A stretch of 64,000 nucleotides of DNA from Nitrosomonas sp. (GTDB lineage Bacteria > Pseudomonadota > Gammaproteobacteria > Burkholderiales > Nitrosomonadaceae), in the NCBI GenBank assembly GCA_021604405.1, contig BQJA01000006.1:1-64000 (forward strand). Direction: 5' to 3'. The position numbers and the translations under genes were made by a program. Positions within the stretch are counted from its first letter, which is position 1. The number at the start of each line of letters is the position of its first letter. Positions 33,153-42,706 of this stretch are shown piece by piece. The notes under the pieces are model-generated. The model did no database searches and was not told where the DNA came from. It saw only the letters and a list, made by a program, of their open reading frames with translations.

Positions 33153-34649
33153 TTATCTTCGCGATAATGTCCTTTGTACCGCATCTTTCCAGCCTGTATA
33201 AAGCCTGTCTCGGTTCGAATCATTTATCTGCCCTTCAAAGCGCTTCTCCAAAACCCAGTTTTTAGCAAATTCATCCTGGCTTGGGTAAAATCCGGCCTGC
33301 ATGCCAGCCAGCCAAGCCGCACCCAATGCGGTTGTCTCAAGAATTCGGGGGCGATCCACCGGAATGCCTAAAATATCGGCTAAAAATTGAATGGCCCAGT
33401 TATTGGCCGACATGCCGCCATCCACTCGTAGAATGTGATCGCCCAACCCGCTGCTATCAGGGCAATCGGTATACATGGCTTCCAGTAAGTCGCGTGTTTG
33501 ATAGGCGACACTTTCCAACGCCGCTTTAGCTATTTCGGCAGGACCACTATTGCGGACGAGACCAAAAATAGCGCCGCGGCATTCGCTATCCCAGTAGGGC
33601 GCTCCCAGTCCGGTAAAAGCGGGAACCAGGTAGAGCCGCTGTTCGGGATCGGCTGCTTCGGCCAAGGCTTGGGTCTCACCGGCTTCGCGAATAATTTTCA
33701 AGCCATCACGCAGCCATTGCACGACCGCGCCCGCGATAAAAATAGAACCTTCTAAGGCATAGGTTTTTTTGCCGTTAAGTTGATAGGCAATGGTGCTTAA
33801 TAAACGATTTTTGGAAATAATGCGATGTTGGCCTGTATTGAGTAAGGCAAAACAACCTGTCCCATAGGTGGATTTTAACATGCCGGGAATAAAGCAGGCC
33901 TGTCCGATAGTGGCGGCATGTTGGTCTCCTGCGACACCATAAATAGGGATTTCTCGGTCAAACAAAACACCTCGGGTTGTTCCAAAGTCAGCGGCACAGT
34001 CTTTTACAACAGGTAAGAGATTCATGGGAATATCCAGTAAGCCGCATATATCTTTATCCCATTGTCCTGTCTGGATGTTGTATAACATAGTTCTGGCGGC
34101 ATTAGTTGCATCTGTGGCATGAATTTCGCCGCCGGTCAGCTTCCAGATTAAATAGCAATCAATGGTGCCAAAAAGTAGTTTTCCCGCATGGGCCTTTTGC
34201 TTTACCCCTTCGACATTATCTATAATCCATTTTAATTTGGTCCCGGAGAAATAGGGGTCACATAGCAATCCGGTCCGTTCAGTCAATAAAGTTTCATGGC
34301 CATCCGCTTTGAGTTCCGAGCAGTATGCTGAGGTGCGCCGGTCTTGCCATACAATGGCATTGTATACCGGCTTACCTGTTTCTTTTTCCCAGACTAGCGT
34401 GGTTTCTCGTTGATTGGCAACACCGATAGCGACAATGTCTGCGGCTTTGGCATTGGCCCGCGCTATAGCGCTGCGGCAAGTGGCGGCGACGGTTGACCAG
34501 ATATCGGCTGGATCGTGTTCTACCCAGCCGGATCTGTTAAAGTGTTGAGCAAACTCTTCTTGGGCAATCGCTGCAATTTGCATATTATTGTCAAACAAAA
34601 CAGCCCGGCTGGAAGTCGTGCCCTGATCAATTGCCAGGATATAGTTCAT
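33153..34649 (-). CDS. glpK: Glycerol kinase
   Basis: The 498-aa enzyme phosphorylates glycerol to sn-glycerol 3-phosphate with ATP. It shows the FGGY-family pattern: [17 protein letters not shown] at the start, the substrate loop [19 protein letters not shown], the ATP site [33 protein letters not shown], and the C-terminal [20 protein letters not shown]. Length and motifs are normal. The start has AGAAGG 7 bases upstream. Neither glpF nor glpD is in the window, so glycerol uptake and oxidation genes must be elsewhere. Confidence 0.93.
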   Translation of the reverse strand: MNYILAIDQGTTSSRAVLFDNNMQIAAIAQEEFAQHFNRSGWVEHDPADIWSTVAATCRSAIARANAKAADIVAIGVANQRETTLVWEKETGKPVYNAIVWQDRRTSAYCSELKADGHETLLTERTGLLCDPYFSGTKLKWIIDNVEGVKQKAHAGKLLFGTIDCYLIWKLTGGEIHATDATNAARTMLYNIQTGQWDKDICGLLDIPMNLLPVVKDCAADFGTTRGVLFDREIPIYGVAGDQHAATIGQACFIPGMLKSTYGTGCFALLNTGQHRIISKNRLLSTIAYQLNGKKTYALEGSIFIAGAVVQWLRDGLKIIREAGETQALAEAADPEQRLYLVPAFTGLGAPYWDSECRGAIFGLVRNSGPAEIAKAALESVAYQTRDLLEAMYTDCPDSSGLGDHILRVDGGMSANNWAIQFLADILGIPVDRPRILETTALGAAWLAGMQAGFYPSQDEFAKNWVLEKRFEGQINDSNRDRLYTGWKDAVQRTLSRR

Positions 34650-34802
34650 AATTGCCTTCTTGTTATCTTGATATGAGTAAGTAAATTATTTGAAAATGGT
34701 CAAGGCAGGCAGCGCCTCTGTTTAATTTATCTTAAAGATTTTCAAGCATAGCATGTGTCAATAACATGCAGCGATACGAATATTCCCAATTTGGAGTGAA
34801 AT

Positions 34803-35450
34803 ATGGAACAGTTGAATCAAACCTGGATGATGCTAAAGCTTGGCGGATGGATTATTCTGCCATTGTCTTTGCTAGGGATCATTGCTTTGGCGATTATGCT
34901 GGAGAAGGCATTTGTTTATTGGCGTTTTGCACGCCTTTCTAATGACTTATCGCATCTGATTGAAACGGTTGGGTTCAAATGGCAAGATTTGGAGAAAATC
35001 CTGTCGGGTCTGGATAAGCGTCATTATTACAAGCGTTTTTTTGAAGTGGTGATTGTCAACAGGCATCAGCCGTCATGGTGGACGGAGTCGCGCGCGGCTG
35101 ACGAGGCACAGCTAATCGAAACGTCACTTGCACGGCGGCTGTGGGCATTAGAGACGATTGTCACGGCTGCTCCTTTGCTGGGACTGGTTGGTACGGTTAT
35201 TGGCATGATGCGCGCCTTCAAGGTGATCGGTAGTGATGGAATTGTCAATCCGACAGCGGTAACGGGTGGCGTTGCGGAAGCGCTTATTGCGACTGTTGTG
35301 GGTTTGATTATTGCACTGGTGGCATTGTTTGGGTTTAATTATTTTTCCCGCCTGCAGGCCAAAACAATGGATGAAATGGAACGCCTTGGTACGCGGCTGA
35401 TTGATCACATTCGCTTGGATCAGCAGGAGGAAGCTCATGAGATTGCGTAA
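34803..35450 (+). CDS. exbB: MotA/TolQ/ExbB proton-channel family protein
   Basis: The 215-aa membrane protein has the ExbB/TolQ layout: an N-terminal helix (LGGWIILPLSLLGIIALAIML), a long cytoplasmic stretch, and two C-terminal helices beginning LETIVTAAPLLGLVGTVIGMM, with VTGGVAEALIATVVGLIIAL. It forms the pentameric proton channel that energises TonB-dependent transport with ExbD. It is the first gene of a three-gene operon: its end overlaps exbD by 14 bases, and a TonB-like gene follows. The name is by family and context; TolQ is less likely because no Tol genes follow. Confidence 0.8.
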   Translation: MEQLNQTWMMLKLGGWIILPLSLLGIIALAIMLEKAFVYWRFARLSNDLSHLIETVGFKWQDLEKILSGLDKRHYYKRFFEVVIVNRHQPSWWTESRAADEAQLIETSLARRLWALETIVTAAPLLGLVGTVIGMMRAFKVIGSDGIVNPTAVTGGVAEALIATVVGLIIALVALFGFNYFSRLQAKTMDEMERLGTRLIDHIRLDQQEEAHEIA

Positions 35451-35838
35451 ATCCAGGGCCGTCAGAAAAGGTCAGATTCAGATTATTCCAATGATTGACG
35501 TGATGTTTTTCTTGCTGGCAACCTTCATGCTGGCATCCTTATCCATGCAGAATCTCGATTCGCTGCAGGTCAATCTGCCAGAAGGTAAAGCCGAAAAACT
35601 CAGTGCCGAAAAACCAGTTACCCTGACGCTGACAAAAGACAGCGAAATTTTTATCAACCAGACTTCGGTGACTTTGGAAACACTGGCTGCTACACTCAAG
35701 CCATTGTTGCAGGAGTCCCAGCAAAGATTAATTGTGTCGGCGGACAACGAGGCACCGCAGGGTGTCGTAGTCCAGGCTATGCTGCGCGCGCGCAGTGCCG
35801 GCGCGCAGAATTTTCTCATCGCCGTGCAACATAAGTAA
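35437..35838 (+). CDS. exbD: ExbD/TolR-family protein
   Basis: The 133-aa protein has a short cytoplasmic N-terminus, one membrane helix with the key aspartate (IIPMIDVMFFLLATFMLASL), and a periplasmic domain (VNLPEGKAEKLSAEKPVTLTL ... VVVQAMLRARSAGAQNFLIAV). The Asp in PMID is the proton-relay residue of ExbD. The ATG at 35437 overlaps the exbB end by 14 bases and has GGAGGAAG upstream; the track start at 35401 is too early. Confidence 0.85.
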   Translation: MRLRKSRAVRKGQIQIIPMIDVMFFLLATFMLASLSMQNLDSLQVNLPEGKAEKLSAEKPVTLTLTKDSEIFINQTSVTLETLAATLKPLLQESQQRLIVSADNEAPQGVVVQAMLRARSAGAQNFLIAVQHK

Positions 35839-35844
35839 CACCGG

Positions 35845-36699
35845 ATGAGTACCGTCAGACCAGAGGAAATTCGACTATGGTGGCCGTTGCCACTGGCAGT
35901 ACTTGTCTGGTTGATGATCATTTGGGCATTTGGTTTTTTGCTGGGCGAGACAAAAAAAGAAACCGATACGCCGCCGCCAATCGAAGCACGTTTTGTTGAA
36001 TTGCCGGAATCAGATCGAAGCCAGGAACCTTCACCGCCGTCTCCTAAAGGTGCCCAACCACAGCCTGAGGTATCTAAACCAGCGCAAAAGACACCACCAG
36101 TGCCGCGCCCCAGTCCACCCGCACGACCACCAAGCAAGCCCAAAACCATCGAAAAAATCGAGTCATTAAAGTCTTTGCCAGAAAGTGAACAGACTAAGCC
36201 AGCAGCGCCGCAATCCGCGCCGACGGATCTGTCGGAATATATCAATCAGGCCAGAGCACGCCAACGTGCAGCAGGAATTGTTGACGGGATTGAAAATACG
36301 CCACCGGTTGCTGCGCCTCAGCCCTCTGCTGAAGAACTGAGGCTGGCCAGAATTAAACGTAATTTGCAGGAACCGGGCACCAGTGGAATTTTTCAAATTA
36401 CCCATATTGGGCCACGCTACGCACAATTTTCTTTTCGTGCCTGGACAACAGGTCAGTCTCCGTCGCGGCGTGTGTTAATCGAAGTAGAAGCCGGGCCGGA
36501 TGGAGATGTGGAACGTGCCATTATCCGCCGCATGATTGAATTGATCCGTGAATATCATCAGGAAGACTTTAACTGGGAATCACAACGCCTTAACCGCGTC
36601 GTCGTGCTTTCTGCGCGTAAACGGGATAATGAAGGTCTGGAAAAATTCTTGATGCGGGAATTTTTTGGTAGCCGATACATGCCACCGCACATGCGATAG
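35845..36699 (+). CDS. TonB-like energy transducer with unusual C-terminus
   Basis: The 284-aa protein has one N-terminal membrane helix (LPLAVLVWLMIIWAFGFLLG), then a proline-rich stretch with Glu-Pro and Lys-Pro pairs (about 45-110, for example PPVPRPSPPARPPSKPK), typical of TonB spacers spanning the periplasm. The C-terminal domain (about 190-284) does not show the usual TonB PxYP box. It reads FQITHIGPRYAQFSFRAW, VLIEVEAGPDGDVERAIIRRMIELI, and an Arg-rich tail. It follows exbD by 6 bases, so it is presumably the transducer for this ExbB-ExbD pair. Its outer-membrane receptor is not in the window. Confidence 0.6.
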   Translation: MSTVRPEEIRLWWPLPLAVLVWLMIIWAFGFLLGETKKETDTPPPIEARFVELPESDRSQEPSPPSPKGAQPQPEVSKPAQKTPPVPRPSPPARPPSKPKTIEKIESLKSLPESEQTKPAAPQSAPTDLSEYINQARARQRAAGIVDGIENTPPVAAPQPSAEELRLARIKRNLQEPGTSGIFQITHIGPRYAQFSFRAWTTGQSPSRRVLIEVEAGPDGDVERAIIRRMIELIREYHQEDFNWESQRLNRVVVLSARKRDNEGLEKFLMREFFGSRYMPPHMR

Positions 36700-36880
36700 T
36701 ATAGTGATGAGTGATTAATTGATATCGTCAATATTGGAACACTGCCGTCTTCCCTCAACAGAATGGCGATCAGATCGCCTTTTAAGAGCAGTCCGAATGT
36801 GCGTTTGCGTGGGAGGTGTTGTCCGGTCATCGCAGAACCTCCCGTTTACGATTACATACTTAGAGGGCAAGGCGCAGTGA

Positions 36881-36906
36881 AGGTATCCAGTTCAGGTATC
36901 CAGTGC
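36881..36906. repeat. Two tandem copies of a 13-bp unit
   Basis: AGGTATCCAGTTC is followed directly by AGGTATCCAGTGC. It lies in the 200-base gap between the TonB-like gene and the convergent S33 hydrolase gene, with no regulatory role visible. Confidence 0.8.
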
Positions 36907-36916
36907 ATATATGGCA

Positions 36917-38851
36917 CTATTTGCCAGCGCTAAAGACGACATTGGATTCATCTTCAGCACTAAGTACCAAAACGATTTGCGTATCAATTTCAACCAGGTT
37001 AAATTCTGAGACATTCCCAATTACAGTCAGGAACTTGTCGGTAATTGAAACCTCCGGGCAAGTCATCAGTTTACTGGTACCGGGTTCGAATCGTATCGAG
37101 TTGTTATCCCCGGTGACATAGTTTGCGTTGATCGTGTTGCAATCCGCTACTAAGCTGAGTTTTTTTGCATCTGTAAATGTGATGCTGTAGGTGCCGCCAT
37201 CCGGAATGGTAAGCGTTTCCTTGGTCGAAGCGTGGTATACGCCGGTAGATATGAATTCGGTGCCAATCACGTCCGCGATGGTCGGATCAGGCAATGTGAT
37301 GCTCGGCGGCAGTATGGAGTCTGTACAGCTTGCATCCAAATTATGAAGCGATGCTGGATCATTTACAAATGCGCTGACGATGGAAGCGGCGCATGGTGCA
37401 AAATCGCCGCGATATTGTACATGATCACTATATTCAAAGGTGATGAGGCGACTGTCGGGCAAACTATCAGTCACTTCTTGATTCTCAACAACAGGTGTGC
37501 GCACATCCAATCCACCACCCAGCACGAGTACCGGCACATTAACTGCTGCACTAACATCGCTCTCATCCGTGAGTCTTTCTACATTGAGCGTTTTACATTG
37601 GGGAACATACGATAGAGCAAATACTTGTTCTGCGAACAGTGCAAATTCGGAATAACCGGTTGTATCGTAATTCAGTTCGCGTTGTGGCGGATCATCTGAG
37701 CAAACCATTGCAGCGTGCATAAACCAGGCAACAAAAGATTCTTCTGCAGTGGTGTTTGTAACTTCATCACCAATTACAGAAGTAAACAAGCTTGCGTTAC
37801 CGTTACGCAATTCTGATAACATAAGCGGGATGCTAGGACGTATACCGGATTCCGTATATATCTCTTCAAGATATACGGCCAGTACTTCGGGCGTGACTTT
37901 AATTTCAAAACTGCTACCGTCTGCCGCAGTATACGTTGCTGAAATGGGTTCTTTCTGAACGCGTGCAAAGGCATCGTCCAACAGCGAATCCGGACTTCCA
38001 AGCTTGGCTGTACACGTTGCATCCTCAGCACATAAGGTTAGCAGTGTGTTGATGGCCTGTTCAAGGACTGGGCCAGTACCCTGTACCCACGACACCTTGG
38101 ACAAAGCAGCGGCGCCATCTAAAATAGCAGCCTCAAGAATGTCGGGGTGGCGCTGCATTACATGCTGACCAAGTTGCGCGCCGTAGGATTCGCCGTAGAA
38201 CAGGATTTGATCGTATCCGAGTGCCTCGCGCACCGCATTGACATCATCGGCGTTGGCGAAATTGGTGAATGCATTGATATTGACACCTTGTGCGGTATAG
38301 GCATCCACACATGATTGGTAGGCGCTTCGCGTGCGTTCAAGCTGCGTTTCAAAATCCAGTCCGGTGATTATAGGTGATTTCTCGATTTCGTCAGCTTCTT
38401 CACAGACAAGCGTAGGTTCGCTGAATTGTGTGCCGCGCTGTGAGAATAGTACAAAGTCGCGCGTTTCCAGCATATCTAATACCGGCGTAACCGCCTCTGG
38501 GTCCTCTGGGGCATTTATTATATCCAGCTCGCTGGAAATGGAGGCTTGATCAAGACCGAGATTAATTAACAAACTGCCACCGGGGCCGCCATCCATGAAG
38601 AAGAGGGGCGATCTGTTCTCGCCGTTACCGGTGGCAAAAATACGCACCACAGCCAATCGAATCTCACCATCTGTGCGTCCGTCATGAAATTCCGGGACAG
38701 TGACGTAGCCGCATTCGTAGGCAAGTTCAATCGTCACGTCAGTAAAACAGCCGTCGATTGGTACATATCTGGGCAGTTGACTATCCTGAGCAACTGCAGT
38801 TGTTCCGAAAAACAGGTGAATAATTATTGCAACAATGTATTTCAATCTCAT
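36917..38851 (-). CDS. Secreted S33-type alpha/beta hydrolase (peptidase) with C-terminal META domain
   Basis: The 644-aa protein has a signal peptide (MRLKYIVAIIIHLFFGTTAV, cleavage near VAQ). The first ~500 residues form an alpha/beta hydrolase of the tripeptidyl/proline-iminopeptidase (S33) type, with the oxyanion motif FFMDGGPGGSL, the nucleophile LFYGESYGAQLGQHV, the late aspartate in LVLGGGLDVRTP and the histidine in FEYSDHVQYRGD. Residues about 540-644 form a META-like domain: GTYSITFTDAKKLSLVADCN, then INANYVTGDNNSIRF and LMTCPEV. The META part is usually a free heat-shock or lipoprotein domain (HslJ-like). The fusion suggests a periplasmic or secreted peptidase with an added binding domain. 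It is monocistronic. Confidence 0.75.
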   Translation of the reverse strand: MRLKYIVAIIIHLFFGTTAVAQDSQLPRYVPIDGCFTDVTIELAYECGYVTVPEFHDGRTDGEIRLAVVRIFATGNGENRSPLFFMDGGPGGSLLINLGLDQASISSELDIINAPEDPEAVTPVLDMLETRDFVLFSQRGTQFSEPTLVCEEADEIEKSPIITGLDFETQLERTRSAYQSCVDAYTAQGVNINAFTNFANADDVNAVREALGYDQILFYGESYGAQLGQHVMQRHPDILEAAILDGAAALSKVSWVQGTGPVLEQAINTLLTLCAEDATCTAKLGSPDSLLDDAFARVQKEPISATYTAADGSSFEIKVTPEVLAVYLEEIYTESGIRPSIPLMLSELRNGNASLFTSVIGDEVTNTTAEESFVAWFMHAAMVCSDDPPQRELNYDTTGYSEFALFAEQVFALSYVPQCKTLNVERLTDESDVSAAVNVPVLVLGGGLDVRTPVVENQEVTDSLPDSRLITFEYSDHVQYRGDFAPCAASIVSAFVNDPASLHNLDASCTDSILPPSITLPDPTIADVIGTEFISTGVYHASTKETLTIPDGGTYSITFTDAKKLSLVADCNTINANYVTGDNNSIRFEPGTSKLMTCPEVSITDKFLTVIGNVSEFNLVEIDTQIVLVLSAEDESNVVFSAGK

Positions 38852-39065
38852 GGGCCTTCATCTCATAATCGGCGATGTGATCTGGTTGTTCTTGTTGGTG
38901 AATCATGTCATTTCCCAGCAAATTATACGTAAAAATGTAGCAAACTCAAACAACAAAGTTACTAACCATTTGGTTTGGTCAAACGCTATATCGGACAAAT
39001 GAAAGCGGCAGAAATCAAACGAAATTTTTTAAACAGCATTCCGGAAGGATTCAATAATAATATGG

Positions 39066-39989
39066 TTACATCAGTATTCCATCTTTGGGTTCAAGGGGGG
39101 CTGGAATAGAGGATTCTCCAAGCTGTTGGCGCAAGTCAATCTCGATATTTCGGCAAATCGTTGACATCGGTACATCTTCTAATTTGTTTTCAAAAGGCTC
39201 TTCTGTTCTGCTTCCGATTCGTTCGGTGATGGTAAATATTGTCGCTAAGAGCGTATAGATTGGAATCGTTACCCAACCAAGATGCTGAACAAGTCCGAAT
39301 GGCAGCAAAAATACAAAAATCCATACAAAGGATTTGGTAAAAAACGCATATTGGCGAGGCAAAGGGGTTGTTTTAATTCGTTCGCAACGTCCCTGGCTGG
39401 CAAAAAATGCTTTAATGGATTCCATGAGTCCCAACACATAGGGTCGCTGCTTTATCCATCCCGATTGATGGAGTTCGTGCAACCGCCGGGATTGCCAGTG
39501 GTTTAAAATTGTTGCCTTGTTTGCGGCCGTTTTGATCTGTAGATATTCTGCATCCGACAAGAAAGGTTTTAGGGCTTCCCATTTTTCTTCTTTGCGTAAT
39601 TGCAAGCGAAGCGCGTTAAGAAAAGCCAGATGCCGATAGATGAGTTCACTGTGTATCGCTGAAATATCTTGGTGATTTTGCTGCAATTCTTTGGGCGGCT
39701 GGATGTATCCTGTAACCTGACATGCAAAATTCCGGGAAGCATTTGTTAAATCGCCCCAGGCCGTCCGTGCTTCCCAATACCGGTTATACGCCTCATTATT
39801 TCGGAAACCCAGCATAATTGCGACAGCAATTCCAAAAACGCTAATTTCAGCATCGGGGAAAGCCATCTGTTCAAAGAAAAACAAAATATTCAGCGCACAA
39901 ACAAGATAACCATAAACCAGGTAAAATAAAATATTCCATCCATCAACTTGGATAATCCATTTAAGGCGCATGGTTCGTCTGACAATCAT
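39066..39989 (-). CDS. Bestrophin-family (YneE) ion channel
   Basis: The 307-aa membrane protein has the bestrophin/UPF0187 layout: an N-terminal IIQVDGWNILFYLVYGYLVCAL, AIMLGFRNNEAYNRYWEARTAWGDL (the RNxxAYxRYWEAR signature), and two late helices (FVWIFVFLLPFGLVQHLG and TIPIYTLLATIFTITERIG). The C-terminus TEEPFENKLEDVPMSTICRNIEIDLRQQLGE matches YneE. Bacterial homologues form pentameric channels for ions. The start has AGGAAATTAACCC upstream. It is monocistronic. Confidence 0.85.
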   Translation of the reverse strand: MIVRRTMRLKWIIQVDGWNILFYLVYGYLVCALNILFFFEQMAFPDAEISVFGIAVAIMLGFRNNEAYNRYWEARTAWGDLTNASRNFACQVTGYIQPPKELQQNHQDISAIHSELIYRHLAFLNALRLQLRKEEKWEALKPFLSDAEYLQIKTAANKATILNHWQSRRLHELHQSGWIKQRPYVLGLMESIKAFFASQGRCERIKTTPLPRQYAFFTKSFVWIFVFLLPFGLVQHLGWVTIPIYTLLATIFTITERIGSRTEEPFENKLEDVPMSTICRNIEIDLRQQLGESSIPAPLEPKDGILM

Positions 39990-40215
39990 GGGTTAATTTC
40001 CTGTATTTCTGGCCGGGTACTGCTCCAGTAAGGTTTAGTCGTTTAGGCTAAGCCCGGATTGTAAGAATCAATTTGCACGAATCCGGCATGTCTCTCGCCG
40101 CCAGCGACTAGCACATTCCTGTTTCAATTTTTTTGGCACGCAATTATTCTAAAGCTGTTTCTGGAAAAATATAGTATGACGTACCATAAATGACAGTTTG
40201 CCACGCTACAGGTGG

Positions 40216-41232
40216 TTATTCAGACAAAGACCGTATTTTTGCTAAATGCCGTGCTTCATGTTCAGCGCCCAGCAAACTGGCCTTGGGATTGGTGATAACA
40301 TAAACCGGAATGTCACGCATTAGCACAGAAAACCGTCCCTTATCAGAGAATGCCCGCATAAATCCACCTGATCTCAGTGTATCGATGATCTTTGGCGCAA
40401 TACCGCCTGCAATGTACACACCATTGCGGCATAGACCTGCGAGTGCCAGATTGCCGGCATATGCGCCATAAATTTCAGCAAATAATTGCAGTGATTGAAT
40501 AGCAACCGGGTGTTTATCTTCCTGCGCAAGTTTTGAGACTGCAGCACCACTGTCTTCATTTAAATCGATTGGCGTGGATTCGGTCAATGTAGCTGAATTT
40601 GTGTGCAGGTATTTAAATATACTGGTTAACCCTGACCCGGATAACACGCGCTCAACGGAAACATGGCCAAATTTGTATTGCAGCGCTTCAAGTAAGCCGA
40701 TTTGCAGTTTGTTGGCGGGTGCAAAATCCATATGTCCAGCTTCCGTCGATAAGGGTATATAGCGGTTTTCCTGCCAGGTAAGCCAGGCAGCACCCATGCC
40801 GGTGCCGGCGCCCAATACGACGCGCATTGCCTGGGCTTGTGGATTTCCTGTTTGCAGCGTTACCAGATCGTTTGTTGGCAAGGTTTCAATGGCGAATGCA
40901 ACGGCTTCAAAATCATTAATAAGTTTAACGTCGGCAATAGAGAATGCTGCTGAAATTTCTGCGGCATCAACCTGCCAGGGCAGGTTGGTTAGTTTTGTTC
41001 GCTGTGCGACGATTGGGCCTGCGAATGCAAGGCATGCCGCAACCGGATGGCTGGCTGCATTTTCTGCGCTGGATTTATTCAGGAAATCTTTGAGTATGTC
41101 TCGAAAAGAAGTATAGTCGCGACTGTCATAGCGATGCGTGAACTCATAATATTTTTTCCCTTCGCTGAATGATGCGAGCTTCAAAAGGGTTTTTGTGCCG
41201 CCGATATCACCGCTAACTAATGTTTGGTTCAT
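40216..41232 (-). CDS. glk: Glucokinase
   Basis: The 338-aa protein phosphorylates glucose with ATP. It has the N-terminal phosphate-binding LVSGDIGGTKTLLKLA, the catalytic LINDFEAVAFAIETL, VVLGAGTGMGAAWLTW, and TEAGHMDFAP, typical of the bacterial glucokinase (Glk) family. The start at 41232 overlaps the mtfA stop as ATGA, which indicates coupled translation; the track start adds four residues. It is the second gene of the mtfA-glk pair. Confidence 0.88.
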   Translation of the reverse strand: MNQTLVSGDIGGTKTLLKLASFSEGKKYYEFTHRYDSRDYTSFRDILKDFLNKSSAENAASHPVAACLAFAGPIVAQRTKLTNLPWQVDAAEISAAFSIADVKLINDFEAVAFAIETLPTNDLVTLQTGNPQAQAMRVVLGAGTGMGAAWLTWQENRYIPLSTEAGHMDFAPANKLQIGLLEALQYKFGHVSVERVLSGSGLTSIFKYLHTNSATLTESTPIDLNEDSGAAVSKLAQEDKHPVAIQSLQLFAEIYGAYAGNLALAGLCRNGVYIAGGIAPKIIDTLRSGGFMRAFSDKGRFSVLMRDIPVYVITNPKASLLGAEHEARHLAKIRSLSE

Positions 41233-42002
41233 TGATTGGCCCAACGGTTCGCCGTATCCTGACGATAAAACAGCGCTAGCTGCTCATATACAGAAGGAAA
41301 ATGCTGTTTTATTATTGATGGCTTGGTAAAGAAAACTTCGCTTAACACGGCGAAGAATTCTGCTGGACTCTCGGCAGCATAAGGATCAATAATAGTCGTT
41401 TCACCGAGAGTTACCTGCTTGCAGAAATTCGAATAGGCCTTGCTGAATATTTCACGCCAAGCTTGCGCACTCATATTTGCGTGCAAAAAAGGGCAGCCAT
41501 TGGCGCCTTCATGCAACATATCGAGCTTATGTGCAAATTCATGAATCACCACATTGTAACCTGATTCAGTGCTGAATCCTGCCGCATCTTGCCATGAAAG
41601 TATGACTGGGCCAGCAAGCCAGGATTCGCCTGCAACAATTTGACGTGCATGATGTACGATGCCATCTGTATCAGCATAATCGTAGTCAATGATAAATTTA
41701 CCTGGATATACAATAATTTCTACCCAGTTATCATAGTAATCAAGATCGAGCTCCAAAATTAGAATACAGGCCTGTACTGCAATTATGACGCGCATTTCGT
41801 CGGTGATTGTCAGGTCGTGAGCACCCGAGATTTGTTTTTTATGCAGGAACAAGATAACGTTTTGTTGTAATCGTACTATTTCGTCAGGTGAAAGGCCATG
41901 AAGAAATTTTATTTGTGCCAATACTTTTTGCCACAGATCTGGTGGTAAAGATTCATGCTTAAGAATACGATCACGCTGCCAGTTTTTCAGACGCCATGAC
42001 AT
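41229..42002 (-). CDS. mtfA: MtfA-type zinc-dependent peptidase (M90)
   Basis: The 257-aa protein matches the MtfA/DUF980 family. It contains the zinc motif H-E-x-x-H (VVIHEFAHKLDMLHEGANG) and a third ligand glutamate in AAESPAEFFAVLSEVFF. N-terminal WRLKNWQRDRILKHESLPPDLWQKV and ITDEMRVIIAVQACILIL are family segments. In E. coli MtfA acts on Mlc, the repressor of the glucose PTS, and has weak aminopeptidase activity. Here it is translationally coupled (ATGA) to a glucokinase gene, which fits a glucose link. The start at 42002 is chosen because GAGGGG lies just upstream. Confidence 0.85.
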   Translation of the reverse strand: MSWRLKNWQRDRILKHESLPPDLWQKVLAQIKFLHGLSPDEIVRLQQNVILFLHKKQISGAHDLTITDEMRVIIAVQACILILELDLDYYDNWVEIIVYPGKFIIDYDYADTDGIVHHARQIVAGESWLAGPVILSWQDAAGFSTESGYNVVIHEFAHKLDMLHEGANGCPFLHANMSAQAWREIFSKAYSNFCKQVTLGETTIIDPYAAESPAEFFAVLSEVFFTKPSIIKQHFPSVYEQLALFYRQDTANRWANQ

Positions 42003-42706
42003 AGAAAATCCCCTCACAATATTTGGCTTAATTATTCTAGAAGCCGCAGTTGGCCACGCTATATACCGAATAACATAATGATATTTGCATTGTTATGACG
42101 CTTCTTGTACATGACCATAACTCAAAGAAGGCAACATACATCACAGTCATCCGGCTGCGGTTTTAGGATGATGATTGTAAAAGATAGACGAAGTTTCAAT
42201 CAATCGATTATATTAATCCAGATCGTATTGCAGTGATTAACTAAAATTTGTAATCTATCTGTTTTAGCGTCTTAACCCTTGCTTTTGTTGGCAGGCTTTC
42301 AGCCAAAGGATTAATGCGCTATAGTGAGTTAAAAAAATTAGCGTTAAAGGAAAATAAATGCCAAATCGTTTCAAGGACAATTCTCAGCCAATCGGCCACG
42401 CACCGATAGGTAGGCAAAATCGTATTACCGGTGGTGAACCCGCAATGGTCGTGAGCAATATTGAAGACAGCAATCTCACGCACTCTGTTAATTGCTGTAT
42501 TAACGCAACGATGATAGATCGTGTGCAGCGCCGGGAAATACCATGCTCGAATAAAGATCAGCCAGCCAGCGAAAATACCAGGATTATACTGGCCTTTTCT
42601 GTTGCTACGCGCAACATTCCTTTGGTGCGAATGCCGGCTTCCGGATAAAGCCATCTGAACCGTATTCATTTGAGTGACTTTTTAATGCGGAAAGGATATC
42701 AATATT
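42003..42706. other. Gap upstream of mtfA and cysE
   Basis: About 700 bases. One plus-strand ORF (42358-42648, 96 aa, MPNRFKDNSQPIGHAPIGRQ) has a good AAAGGA ribosome site but no recognised features, and an overlapping minus-strand ORF exists. Neither is certain. The first 350 bases look like promoter DNA. Confidence 0.4.

Noticed and set aside
32969-33223. 84-aa ORF with one hydrophobic stretch overlapping glpK 3' end
   Set aside because: Overlaps glpK by 71 bases with no clear ribosome site; only weak evidence.
37070-37110. GGTTCGAATC string resembling a tRNA T-arm
   Set aside because: It lies inside the S33-META coding sequence and has no tRNA cloverleaf around it.
42358-42648. 96-aa ORF with good AAAGGA site
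   Set aside because: No family and an overlapping minus-strand frame of similar length; left uncalled.
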